Part shown: positions 1 to 5,280 of the stretch, in pieces
Layout: every line of letters starts with the position of its first letter
Position numbering within the stretch: position 1 is the first letter of the stretch
From: an uncultured Opitutia bacterium
Lineage (GTDB): Bacteria; Verrucomicrobiota; Verrucomicrobiia; Opitutales; UBA953
Direction: 5' to 3'
Assembly: GCA_903924185.1 (NCBI GenBank)
Contig: CAIYAN010000068.1
Coordinates: forward strand, 1 to 5,938
DNA: 5,938 nt
The notes under the pieces: generated by a model
The model's input: the letters and a program-made list of their open reading frames with translations, nothing else
What the model was told of the DNA's origin: nothing
Databases searched by the model: none
Translations under genes and position numbers: made by a program

Positions 1-12
1 ATCCACCAAAGA

Positions 13-40
13 AGAAGGGCCAGCTTGCGCTGGCCCTTTT
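13..40 (-). terminator. Intrinsic terminator after ilvC (possibly bidirectional)
   Basis: An 8-bp perfect GC-rich stem, GGGCCAGC (17-24) with GCTGGCCC (29-36), closes a 4-base loop. A/T pairs extend it on both sides to about 13-40. Read on the minus strand, the loop is GCAA (a GNRA-type tetraloop) and the stem is followed by the U-rich run TTCTTCTTT, as expected for a Rho-independent terminator 22 bases past the ilvC stop. On the plus strand the stem is followed by TTTTGCTT, so it could also end a convergent gene lying left of the window; that part is inference. Confidence 0.85.
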
Positions 41-61
41 GCTTGGCGGAGTGACCGACGC

Positions 62-1099
62 TTACTTCGTCGTGTATTCGGCCTGCGCGCCCTTGATGTT
101 GCGCTTCTGCACCCAAGGCATCAGCGAGCGGAGACGCTGGCCGGTCTTTTCGATCGGGTGGTTCTCGCCCTGCTTGAGGAGCTTGTTGTAGTTCTTCAGG
201 CCAGACTTGTATTCCTTGACCCACTGGGCGGTGAACTTGCCCGACTGGATTTCCTTGAGGATCTCGCGCATCGCCTTGCGGGACGAGCTGTTGATCACGC
301 GAGGGCCGCGGGTGATGTCACCATACTTGGCGGTTTCGGAGATCGAGAAGCGCATGCCGGAGATGCCGGACTCGACCATGAGGTCGACGATCAGCTTCAG
401 CTCGTGGAGGCACTCGAAGTAGGCCATCTCGGGCTGGTAGCCCGCTTCGACCAGGGTTTCGTAACCCACCTTGACGAGTTCGGACGCACCGCCGCAGAGG
501 ACGGCCTGCTCGCCGAAGAGGTCGGTTTCAGCTTCTTCCTTGAAGGAGGTCTTGATGACGCCAGCGCGGGTACCACCGATGCCCTTGGCCCAGGCGAGGG
601 CGGTCTTGGTGGCCTTGCCAGAGATATCCTGCTGGACGGCGATGAGGGCGGGGACGCCCTTACCTTCGACGTACTGCGCACGGACAACGTGGCCGGGGCC
701 CTTCGGGGCGACCATGGCGATGTCGACGTTCTTGCCGGGCTTGATCAGCTTGTAGTGAATCGAGAGGCCGTGGATGAAGAGGACAGTTTTGCCACCCTTA
801 CCGAGGTTAGGAGCGATGTCCTTTTCCCACACATCGGCCTGCTTCATGTCGGGGATACCGACGAGCATGACGTCCGCACGGCGGACGGCTTCAGCGGTCT
901 CGTAGACCTTGAACCCCTTTTTCTTGGCGGCGGCAGCCGACTTCGATCCCTTGTAGAGACCAACAATCACGTTGAGCCCGCTGTCGCGCAGGTTCATGGC
1001 GTGAGAGTGGCCCTGGGAGCCGAAACCGAGGACGGCGAGGGTCTTGTTCTTCAGGAAGCCGAGATCGGCATCCTTGTCAGTGTACACTTTGGCAGGCAT
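62..1099 (-). CDS. ilvC: Ketol-acid reductoisomerase (acetohydroxyacid isomeroreductase)
   Basis: This 345-residue enzyme converts acetolactate or acetohydroxybutyrate to the dihydroxy acids of valine/leucine and isoleucine synthesis, using NADPH and Mg2+ in the cytoplasm. The length fits the short class I form. The N-terminal Rossmann domain has the dinucleotide loop GFGSQG (25-30) and catalytic His110 in FIHG. The loop YKGSKS (49-54) carries serines where NADPH-preferring family members bind the 2'-phosphate, so NADPH use is inferred. The C-terminal knotted domain keeps the metal ligands Asp193 and Glu197 (TDLFGEQ), Glu229 and Glu233 (FECLHELK), and Ser254 in SISETA. The ATG is preceded by a C-rich stretch without a Shine-Dalgarno. 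It lies 21 bases behind ilvN in the same reading frame, so co-transcription is likely. It uses no TTA, CTA or TCA codon, which suggests high expression. Identification is certain. Confidence 0.98.
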   Translation of the reverse strand: MPAKVYTDKDADLGFLKNKTLAVLGFGSQGHSHAMNLRDSGLNVIVGLYKGSKSAAAAKKKGFKVYETAEAVRRADVMLVGIPDMKQADVWEKDIAPNLGKGGKTVLFIHGLSIHYKLIKPGKNVDIAMVAPKGPGHVVRAQYVEGKGVPALIAVQQDISGKATKTALAWAKGIGGTRAGVIKTSFKEEAETDLFGEQAVLCGGASELVKVGYETLVEAGYQPEMAYFECLHELKLIVDLMVESGISGMRFSISETAKYGDITRGPRVINSSSRKAMREILKEIQSGKFTAQWVKEYKSGLKNYNKLLKQGENHPIEKTGQRLRSLMPWVQKRNIKGAQAEYTTK

Positions 1100-1120
1100 G
1101 GGTATTGGGTGGAAAGGGGT

Positions 1121-1633
1121 TTACTTGGAGAGTTTCTTGAGGCCGCGGGAGAGGGCGACGTTGCCGGTGCGGGCGGTCTCGAGGATGCCGTACGGGCTAA
1201 CGAGGTCGAGGAAGGCGCCAATCTTGTTCTCGTTCCCAGTGAACTCAATCAGCAGAGAATCGTGGGCGACGTCGACGACCTTGGCGCGGAAGAGGCCAGC
1301 CACTTCGAGGATTTCAGTCCGGGTCTTCTTATCGCACTTCACCTTGCAGAGAATGAGCTCGCGGGCGACATGGTCGACTTCTTCGCGGGAGAAGTCGTGG
1401 ACGGTGATGACGTTGATCAGCTTATCCAAGGCCTTGACGCAGCGGTCGAGGGCGGCGTCGTCGGCGATGACGGTCGCGGTGATGCGGGAGTAGGCCGGGT
1501 CATGCGTCGGACCGACATTGAGGGTCTCGATGTTGAAGCCGCGACCGGAGAGCATCCCAGCGACGCGGACCAGAACGCCGAACTTGTTTTCGACGAGGGC
1601 GGAGAGCGTGTGCTTCTTCTTAGTGAGCGTCAT
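1121..1633 (-). CDS. ilvN: Acetolactate synthase small (regulatory) subunit
   Basis: This 170-residue regulatory subunit of acetohydroxyacid synthase binds the catalytic IlvB subunit, raises its activity and mediates valine feedback inhibition. The N-terminal ACT domain (about 8-80) contains VENKFGVLVRVAGMLSGRG and FNIETLNVGP. Asn16, Gly19 and Asn34 match E. coli IlvH positions (N11, G14, N29) where changes are known to relieve valine inhibition, so feedback control is probably intact. The C-terminal domain (about 90-165) ends with the family's SRG (162-164). The length is close to the 163 residues of E. coli IlvH. I chose the ATG at 1633: the open frame extends to 1714, but that extension runs through the tRNA-Val gene, and homology begins right after MTLTKKKHTLSALVEN. 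No Shine-Dalgarno is visible. The catalytic partner ilvB is not adjacent, which is unusual. Confidence 0.96.
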   Translation of the reverse strand: MTLTKKKHTLSALVENKFGVLVRVAGMLSGRGFNIETLNVGPTHDPAYSRITATVIADDAALDRCVKALDKLINVITVHDFSREEVDHVARELILCKVKCDKKTRTEILEVAGLFRAKVVDVAHDSLLIEFTGNENKIGAFLDLVSPYGILETARTGNVALSRGLKKLSK

Positions 1634-1655
1634 GGCGATGTTGAGGGTGAAAGGG

Positions 1656-1729
1656 TGGACGGAGAGGGACTCGAACCCACGACATTCTGCGTGTAAAGCA
1701 GACGCTCTAACCAACTGAGCTATCCATCC
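1656..1729 (-). tRNA. tRNA-Val (anticodon UAC)
   Basis: The 74-base minus-strand sequence folds as a complete cloverleaf. It has a 7-bp acceptor stem (GGATGGA with TCCGTCC, one T-G pair) and a D stem GCTC/GAGC. The anticodon stem TCTGC/GCAGA closes the loop TTTACAC, with TAC at positions 34-36, and the T loop is TTCGAGT. The anticodon decodes valine GUA and probably other GUN codons. The T stem (GTGGG/CCCTC) has one T-T mismatch at its second pair. The discriminator base is A, followed by CCC in the genome, so the CCA end is not encoded and must be added after transcription. It lies 22 bases upstream of the ilvN start codon. Confidence 0.96.
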
Positions 1730-1741
1730 GATGGAGGGTTG

Positions 1742-1771
1742 GGTATAGGGAAGCCCCCCGCCTTTTGTCCA
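1742..1771 (-). promoter_or_regulatory. Putative sigma-70-type promoter for tRNA-Val and ilvNC
   Basis: On the minus strand there is a -35-like TGGACA (1766-1771), an 18-base spacer, and a -10-like TATACC (1742-1747). Transcription would begin about five bases before the mature tRNA. No comparably good promoter is evident in the 22 bases between the tRNA and ilvN, so the same promoter probably also serves ilvN and ilvC. The assignment rests only on matches to consensus and on position. Confidence 0.5.
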
Positions 1772-1792
1772 CTATGAAAACCGCCCCGATGC

Positions 1793-1822
1793 TTGCCCAT
1801 GGGGGCCGAAAGCCTTCATAAT
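1793..1822 (+). promoter_or_regulatory. Putative promoter for the orf78-SUI1-cca gene group
   Basis: TTGCCC (1793-1798) and CATAAT (1817-1822) are separated by 18 bases on the plus strand. The -10 ends seven bases before the ATG at 1830, so the transcript would start at or within a base or so of the start codon (leaderless). A perfect 8-base palindrome, CCCATGGG (1796-1803), overlaps the -35 and the start of the spacer; whether it binds a regulator is unknown. The divergent tRNA-Val promoter lies about 20 bases to the left, so the two could influence each other. Confidence 0.4.
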
Positions 1823-1829
1823 CGGGTAC

Positions 1830-2066
1830 ATGGACCCCGTCCGCATCCAACGTATCCGCCAGGCCCTCGAGGCCTTGACTTCTCCGGGGGTCGGGAAAGA
1901 GGCCCTTTTAGAGTCATTAAAGGTGCTAGATAGCGAGGTTTCACTGGCTAATTCTGGTCTGCCCGGCGACCTAGACCATTACCTGCGCCGACGTTCCTAC
2001 GAGAAGGCCTTGGCCTATTTAAACGGTGGCACTCCGGGGGCCGGCACCTGCGGACGCGGCGCATGA
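1830..2066 (+). CDS. Hypothetical 78-residue protein, coupled to the SUI1 gene
   Basis: I do not recognise this family. The protein is short, charged and probably all-helical: helices are likely at about 3-17 (PVRIQRIRQALEALT), 22-37 (rich in Glu, Leu and Lys) and 47-65 (containing HYLRRRSYEKALAYL). The tail after residue 65 is Gly-rich and probably disordered. There is no signal peptide, membrane segment or Cys-pair motif. It is supported as a real gene by a promoter-like sequence just before the ATG, by lying first in a same-strand gene group, and by its TGA overlapping the next start codon (ATGA at 2063-2066), the classic layout for translational coupling. It uses TTA, CTA and TCA codons, unlike the ilv genes next door. 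A role connected to translation initiation or RNA binding is only a guess from the neighbour. Confidence 0.75.
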   Translation: MDPVRIQRIRQALEALTSPGVGKEALLESLKVLDSEVSLANSGLPGDLDHYLRRRSYEKALAYLNGGTPGAGTCGRGA

Positions 2067-2398
2067 ACGAGAACCCCTTCGAGAAGCTCGACCCGTCGGG
2101 CTTGCCGCCGGGCCCGCCGCCCAAGCCCGTCGTGCCCGCCGCTAAGGCTAAACCAAAGCTCGGAAAAATCATTTTGCAGTACGAGCGCACGGGACGCGGG
2201 GGCAAGGAAGTGACCATCCTTAAGGGGCTCTGGTTGGAGTCGCAGGAAAATCGGATGCGCGAGGCGTTACTGAAGGAGATGAAACGCGCGCTCGGCACCG
2301 GCGGCGCCCTCGAGGCCCGTGAGATCGTTCTCCAAGGAGACCGTCGCGAGACGGCCAAGGCTTGGCTGCTCAAGGAAGGTTTCACGACCAACCTGTGA
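2063..2398 (+). CDS. yciH: SUI1/YciH-family translation initiation factor-like protein
   Basis: This 111-residue protein contains a full SUI1 domain at about 35-109, the fold of eukaryotic and archaeal eIF1 and bacterial YciH. The recognisable signatures are TGRGGKEVTILKGL (43-56), KRALGTGGAL (74-83) and IVLQGDRRE (88-96). The basic GRGGK loop and the LGTGG turn are the family's characteristic conserved segments. In E. coli, YciH has been linked to discrimination of initiator tRNA and start codons; the role in this organism is inferred. The first 34 residues are a Pro/Lys-rich, probably flexible tail (PPGPPPKPVVPAAKAKPK). The ATG overlaps the stop of the preceding gene by 4 bases and has no Shine-Dalgarno, so its translation probably depends on ribosomes finishing that gene. 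Confidence 0.93.
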   Translation: MNENPFEKLDPSGLPPGPPPKPVVPAAKAKPKLGKIILQYERTGRGGKEVTILKGLWLESQENRMREALLKEMKRALGTGGALEAREIVLQGDRRETAKAWLLKEGFTTNL

Positions 2399-2445
2399 GT
2401 CCGAAAACCGCTCGCCTCCGCTGTCTCGGCGGGTAGGGTAGGGCT
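2399..2445 (+). other. Spacer between SUI1 gene and cca, with a purine-rich run
   Basis: This 47-base gap has no terminator with a T run, so read-through into cca is likely. The last bases before the GTG at 2446 read GGGTAGGGTAGGGCT; the G-rich run could act as a weak ribosome binding site and is the nearest thing to one in the window. A TAG at 2434-2436 is in frame with cca and only nine bases before its GTG. This excludes an upstream start and fixes the GTG as the initiation codon. Confidence 0.5.
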
Positions 2446-3843
2446 GTGTCCGCCGCCCAGCCCAACTTAATCGACCTGACTGGATCGCACGCGCCCGTCG
2501 CCGAGGTCTGCGCTTTACTGCGCGCGGCGGGCGGTCGGCCCTTACTCGTCGGCGGCTGCGTGCGCGATGCCCTCTTGGGTCTACCCATCGGCGAAATCGA
2601 TATCGAGGTCTATGGCCTCGGCACGCGCCAAGTGGAGGCCGCTTTACGCCGTCGCTTTGGTATTGTGACGGTGGGAGCCGCTTTCGGCGTAACCAAAGTA
2701 AAAGATCACCCAATCGACGTCTCTGTCCCGCGCCGCGAGAATCGGACCGGGGCTAAGCACACGGATTTCGACGTTCAGGCCGACCCGACGATGACGCCGA
2801 AGGATGCAGCGGAACGGCGCGATTTCACGGCGAATGCCATCCTCTGGGACCCAGCGACGGGCGAGTTAATCGACCCTTGGGGCGGCGTCGCCGACCTGCA
2901 GCAGAAAGTGTTCCGTCACGTCTCCGCGAAGTTTTCCGAAGACCCGCTACGCGTCCTGCGGGCGATGCAGTTTGCCGCTCGCTTTGGCTTCGCCGTCGCA
3001 CCCGAAACAATCGAATTGTGCCGCGGCTTGACGCAGGAGGGCCTCCCGCCCGAACGCTTGATGGAGGAGTGGAAGAAGCTCCTGCTGCGTGGTCGCCAGC
3101 CGTCGCTCGGACTAAAGTTCCTCCAGGATTGTGGCTGGCTCCGTTTCTATCCGGGACTGCAGGCTACCGTCGATGTGCCGCAGGATCCCGCCTGGCATCC
3201 CGAAGGCTGCGTGTGGACGCATACCTACCTGTGCTTGGATGCTTTCGCCGCAGAGCGCACGGGTAATGACGAGGAAGACCTCATCGTCGGCTTGGCCGTG
3301 CTCCTCCATGACTTGGGTAAAGCGACGACGACCAAGAAGGAGGCAGACGATCGCTGGCATGCCTACGGTCATGAAGCCGCCAGTGTGCCACTCGCCGAAG
3401 CCTTCCTCGCCCAGCTCACCCGCGAAGTAAAATTAATCGAGGCCGTGTTACCGCTTGTGCGCTGGCACGCCCAGCCGTACGAACTCCACAAGGCGCAGGC
3501 TGGCGAGGGCGCCGTTCGCCGTTTGGCGAATAAAGTTGGACGGATTGACCGCCTCGTTCGCGTTGACTCCGCTGACCGTAAGGGCCGCAACCAAGAATGG
3601 CGTCACGAGCCTTCGCCGCAAGGCGTGTGGCTGCTGGCGATGGCCGCTCAGCTCAATATTCAGGACTCGATGCCCAAACGCATCCTCCTGGGGCGACACC
3701 TCATCGCTTCCGGGCATAAGCCGGCCGGCTGGTTCTCTGAAGTGCTCGATGAGGCATTTGAGGCTCAAATGGATGGGGTGTTCACCGACGAGGCTACCGG
3801 CCTTGTCTGGCTTCAGGAACGCATGGCCCGCCGGGCTGTCTAA
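2446..3843 (+). CDS. cca: tRNA CCA-nucleotidyltransferase (class II, with HD domain)
   Basis: This 465-residue enzyme adds or repairs the CCA end of tRNAs from CTP and ATP. The class II nucleotidyltransferase head has LLVGGCVRDALLG (33-45), the catalytic acids Asp52 and Glu54 (IDIEVYG) with Asp91 as a likely third, RRDFTANAI (124-132), and DPWGG (143-147). EDPLRVLRAMQFAARFGF (165-182) includes the EDxxR nucleotide-selecting motif. A C-terminal HD phosphohydrolase domain is present: WTHT (His259), LHDLGK (His288, Asp289), HAYGHE (His305, His309) and VDSADR (Asp374). It probably repairs 2',3'-cyclic phosphate ends, as in E. coli Cca (412 residues). Translation starts at GTG, fixed by an in-frame TAG nine bases upstream and by the need to include the first motif. 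A poly(A) polymerase role cannot be excluded, since the families are close. TTA codons are frequent, in contrast to ilvC. Confidence 0.93.
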   Translation: MSAAQPNLIDLTGSHAPVAEVCALLRAAGGRPLLVGGCVRDALLGLPIGEIDIEVYGLGTRQVEAALRRRFGIVTVGAAFGVTKVKDHPIDVSVPRRENRTGAKHTDFDVQADPTMTPKDAAERRDFTANAILWDPATGELIDPWGGVADLQQKVFRHVSAKFSEDPLRVLRAMQFAARFGFAVAPETIELCRGLTQEGLPPERLMEEWKKLLLRGRQPSLGLKFLQDCGWLRFYPGLQATVDVPQDPAWHPEGCVWTHTYLCLDAFAAERTGNDEEDLIVGLAVLLHDLGKATTTKKEADDRWHAYGHEAASVPLAEAFLAQLTREVKLIEAVLPLVRWHAQPYELHKAQAGEGAVRRLANKVGRIDRLVRVDSADRKGRNQEWRHEPSPQGVWLLAMAAQLNIQDSMPKRILLGRHLIASGHKPAGWFSEVLDEAFEAQMDGVFTDEATGLVWLQERMARRAV

Positions 3844-3849
3844 CGCTTT

Positions 3850-4323
3850 ATGGCAAATCCCACGCAAGGTCTTCCCGCGCTGCTGACGGCCCAACCCGAT
3901 TGGAATGCCGTGCTCGCCCAGGTACTCCAGAACTTCGGCTGTGTCACGGGGACGATTCACCGCACCGACCCCACGACGGGTCTACTGATGTTGATCGCGC
4001 ACCAAGGTATCCCCCCGCAGGTCCTGCCGATGCTGTTGCCCAAGATCGACAACATCCCGTTCGGTAAGGGCATCGCTGGCTGCGCCGCCCAGCGCAAGGA
4101 AGCGGTCCAACTATGTAACCTGCAGGAAGACCTCGGTGGCGTGGCGAAGCCGGATGCGCGAAAGACCAACGTCCAAGGCGCACTCGCCGTGCCGATTATC
4201 ACTCCCGAGGGGAAAGTGGTGGGCGTTCTCGGCATCGGCAAGATGTCTCCCTACGAGTTTTCCGAAACGGAATCCGCGGAGCTCTCCGCCTGTGCAGCCT
4301 TGCTACAAGCGTCTTTGGCCTAG
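3850..4323 (+). CDS. Stand-alone GAF-domain protein
   Basis: This 157-residue cytoplasmic protein is almost entirely one GAF domain. An N-terminal helix (about 16-29) precedes the first strand CVTGTIHRTD (31-40). NIPFGKGIAGCAAQRKEAVQLCN (68-90) is the typical GAF helix/strand segment, and VQGALAVPI (108-116) with GKVVGVLGIGK (121-131) are the last two strands. A final helix spans about 139-155. Such domains bind small ligands or serve as dimer or sensor modules, but no output domain is attached here, so the ligand and role are unknown. It has Cys at 31, 78, 89 and 148, but lacks the Cys of the free-methionine-sulfoxide reductase loop, so that activity is unlikely. The ATG is six bases after the cca stop, without a Shine-Dalgarno, indicating co-transcription and probably coupled translation with cca. 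Confidence 0.88.
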   Translation: MANPTQGLPALLTAQPDWNAVLAQVLQNFGCVTGTIHRTDPTTGLLMLIAHQGIPPQVLPMLLPKIDNIPFGKGIAGCAAQRKEAVQLCNLQEDLGGVAKPDARKTNVQGALAVPIITPEGKVVGVLGIGKMSPYEFSETESAELSACAALLQASLA

Positions 4324-4337
4324 GTGTAACGCCTTAG

Positions 4338-4367
4338 TTTTATTTAGGTAATAGACACCACTATAAC
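4338..4367 (+). promoter_or_regulatory. Weak candidate promoter for the FecR-domain gene
   Basis: TATAAC (4362-4367) is a good -10 match, but the best -35 candidate at 18 bases spacing, TTTTAT (4338-4343), is poor. The -10 lies between the inverted arms CCAC (4358-4361) and GTGG (4371-4374). Downstream, CTTGG (4378-4382), CCAAG (4392-4396) and CTTGG (4398-4402) form alternative inverted repeats just before the ATG. The 84-base gap contains no clear terminator for the upstream gene. Whether the FecR-domain gene has its own promoter is therefore plausible but unproven. Confidence 0.3.
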
Positions 4368-4407
4368 GCGGTGGACGCTTGGGCAATGGTTCCAAGGCTT
4401 GGCGAGT

Positions 4408-5274
4408 ATGAAACCGTTCATCTTGTTATTATTCTCCGTCGTTCTCGCTCGGGCCGAACTTCTCCGTGGGCAAGTGGAGCTGGCTGGCCTTAAAGGAGCT
4501 ATCACGGCGAAGTCGACCTTTGATCAAGTAACCCGTCCCCTCACGGCCGGGGACGCCATTCGTGAGGATGACGAACTCGCGACCCCTAGCGATGGGGCGG
4601 CTGAACTCATGTTTTCTAACGGCGTCAAGGTGCTCGTGGCGCCGGGTACCAAGCTGCGTCTATCCATGTTTCGTCAGGTCAAGATGCCGCTCCCCGGTCG
4701 TCGTCGTGAGGTCGGTGAACTTCCCGATGATGGCTCGCTCGTCGACTTGGTGCTCGGCGCAGGGCGGGTGACGGTCGTTTGTCCGCCGCTCCAAGCACGT
4801 TCGTTGGTCTCGGTCCGCACGCCACAAGGTCGTTCTGACTTAGGTCGTGAAGGGGTCTATGAGTTGAGTTTCGAGCGTGCCTCCAATGGAGAGTTGGTGG
4901 CGCAGACCTTGGTCTTGGCTGGGTCTTTAAAGTTCACACCCGTGGGTAAGGGTAAGCCACTCAGCGTTGAGGCAAATAATAAGCTGCTGATTACTTCCGA
5001 TTTAGCTACGCCTGCCCAAGTCGTGTTGGAGAAACTTAAGATGGAAACCGGAGAGGTGGAAGTGCGCCTCAAGAGCGTGGTCTTCGATCCGTCAACAGAT
5101 GTCGTTCCGCAGTTGGCCCCTAAGGTAGCACCCATCGCTCCGCCCGCCCCGAGTGCCGGCGCATCGTTTACGAATCAGCCTTCACCGGCTGCTTCCGAGC
5201 AGGTCGTGCAAAAAGTAACCCAGGAAATACTCGATCGTCAGGCTCAGACGAACCCGTCGCCGACGGGTGGCTGA
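4408..5274 (+). CDS. Secreted FecR-domain protein with Pro/Ala-rich tail
   Basis: This 288-residue protein begins with a compact signal peptide: Lys2, a hydrophobic core (FILLLFSVVL, 4-13) and ARA before Glu17, a fitting signal peptidase I site. The mature part holds a FecR-like beta domain at about 45-160. It includes LTAGDAIREDDELATPSDGA (45-64), LMFSNGVKVLVAPGTKLRL (67-85) and TPQGRSDLGREGVYELSF (138-155). This domain occurs in the FecR anti-sigma/iron-signalling family and in many secreted proteins, and here it has no anti-sigma region or transmembrane segment. Residues 231-262 are Pro/Ala-rich, followed by a short helix (263-280). The likely location is periplasmic or extracytoplasmic; the function is unknown. 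An in-frame TTG at 4399 would add only three residues before the signal peptide, so I prefer the ATG. The stop lies 2 bases from the convergent uvrA stop. Confidence 0.88.
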   Translation: MKPFILLLFSVVLARAELLRGQVELAGLKGAITAKSTFDQVTRPLTAGDAIREDDELATPSDGAAELMFSNGVKVLVAPGTKLRLSMFRQVKMPLPGRRREVGELPDDGSLVDLVLGAGRVTVVCPPLQARSLVSVRTPQGRSDLGREGVYELSFERASNGELVAQTLVLAGSLKFTPVGKGKPLSVEANNKLLITSDLATPAQVVLEKLKMETGEVEVRLKSVVFDPSTDVVPQLAPKVAPIAPPAPSAGASFTNQPSPAASEQVVQKVTQEILDRQAQTNPSPTGG

Positions 5275-5280
5275 TTTCAG
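5252..5280. repeat. Inverted repeats at the convergent FecR-gene/uvrA junction
   Basis: ACCCGTC (5252-5258) and GACGGGT (5262-5268) form a 7-bp perfect stem around a 3-base centre inside the last codons of the FecR-domain gene. Immediately after, CTGATTTCAG (5271-5280) is a short palindrome containing both genes' TGA stop codons, one per strand. No clear T run follows the stem on either strand, so it is at best an atypical bidirectional terminator. Confidence 0.4.

Noticed and set aside
158..1696. A 512-codon plus-strand open frame opposite ilvC and ilvN
   Set aside because: It is the exact codon-for-codon reverse complement of two unmistakable genes, exists only because they lack TTA/CTA/TCA codons, has the Asp/Glu/Gly/Leu-rich composition of antisense shadows, and ends inside the tRNA.
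1634..1714. A 27-codon N-terminal extension of ilvN
   Set aside because: It would be translated through the tRNA-Val gene; the family's conserved sequence begins right after the ATG at 1633.
1518..1718. A small plus-strand ORF ending in ERDSNPRHSACKADALTN
   Set aside because: This is the well-known type of spurious peptide read from the antisense strand of a tRNA gene, and the rest lies opposite ilvN.
1796..1803. CCCATGGG palindrome as an operator
   Set aside because: An 8-base palindrome in GC-rich DNA is expected by chance; it is noted in the promoter entry but not supported as a binding site.
2267..2713. A 148-codon minus-strand ORF over the SUI1 gene and the start of cca
   Set aside because: Its Arg/Pro-rich composition matches no family, and both overlapped plus-strand genes are clear by their motifs.
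3448..3960. A 170-codon minus-strand ORF under the end of cca
   Set aside because: It is a shadow of the cca HD and C-terminal regions and of the GAF gene start, with no recognisable domain.
3850..4323. GAF protein as a free methionine-R-sulfoxide reductase
   Set aside because: The reductase loop carries a catalytic Cys shortly before the late strand; here the region reads AKPDARKTNVQG with no Cys, so only the fold is shared.
4399..4407. TTG start for the FecR-domain gene
   Set aside because: The ATG at 4408 gives a normal signal peptide beginning MKPF, and the TTG would only add three residues with no better ribosome site.
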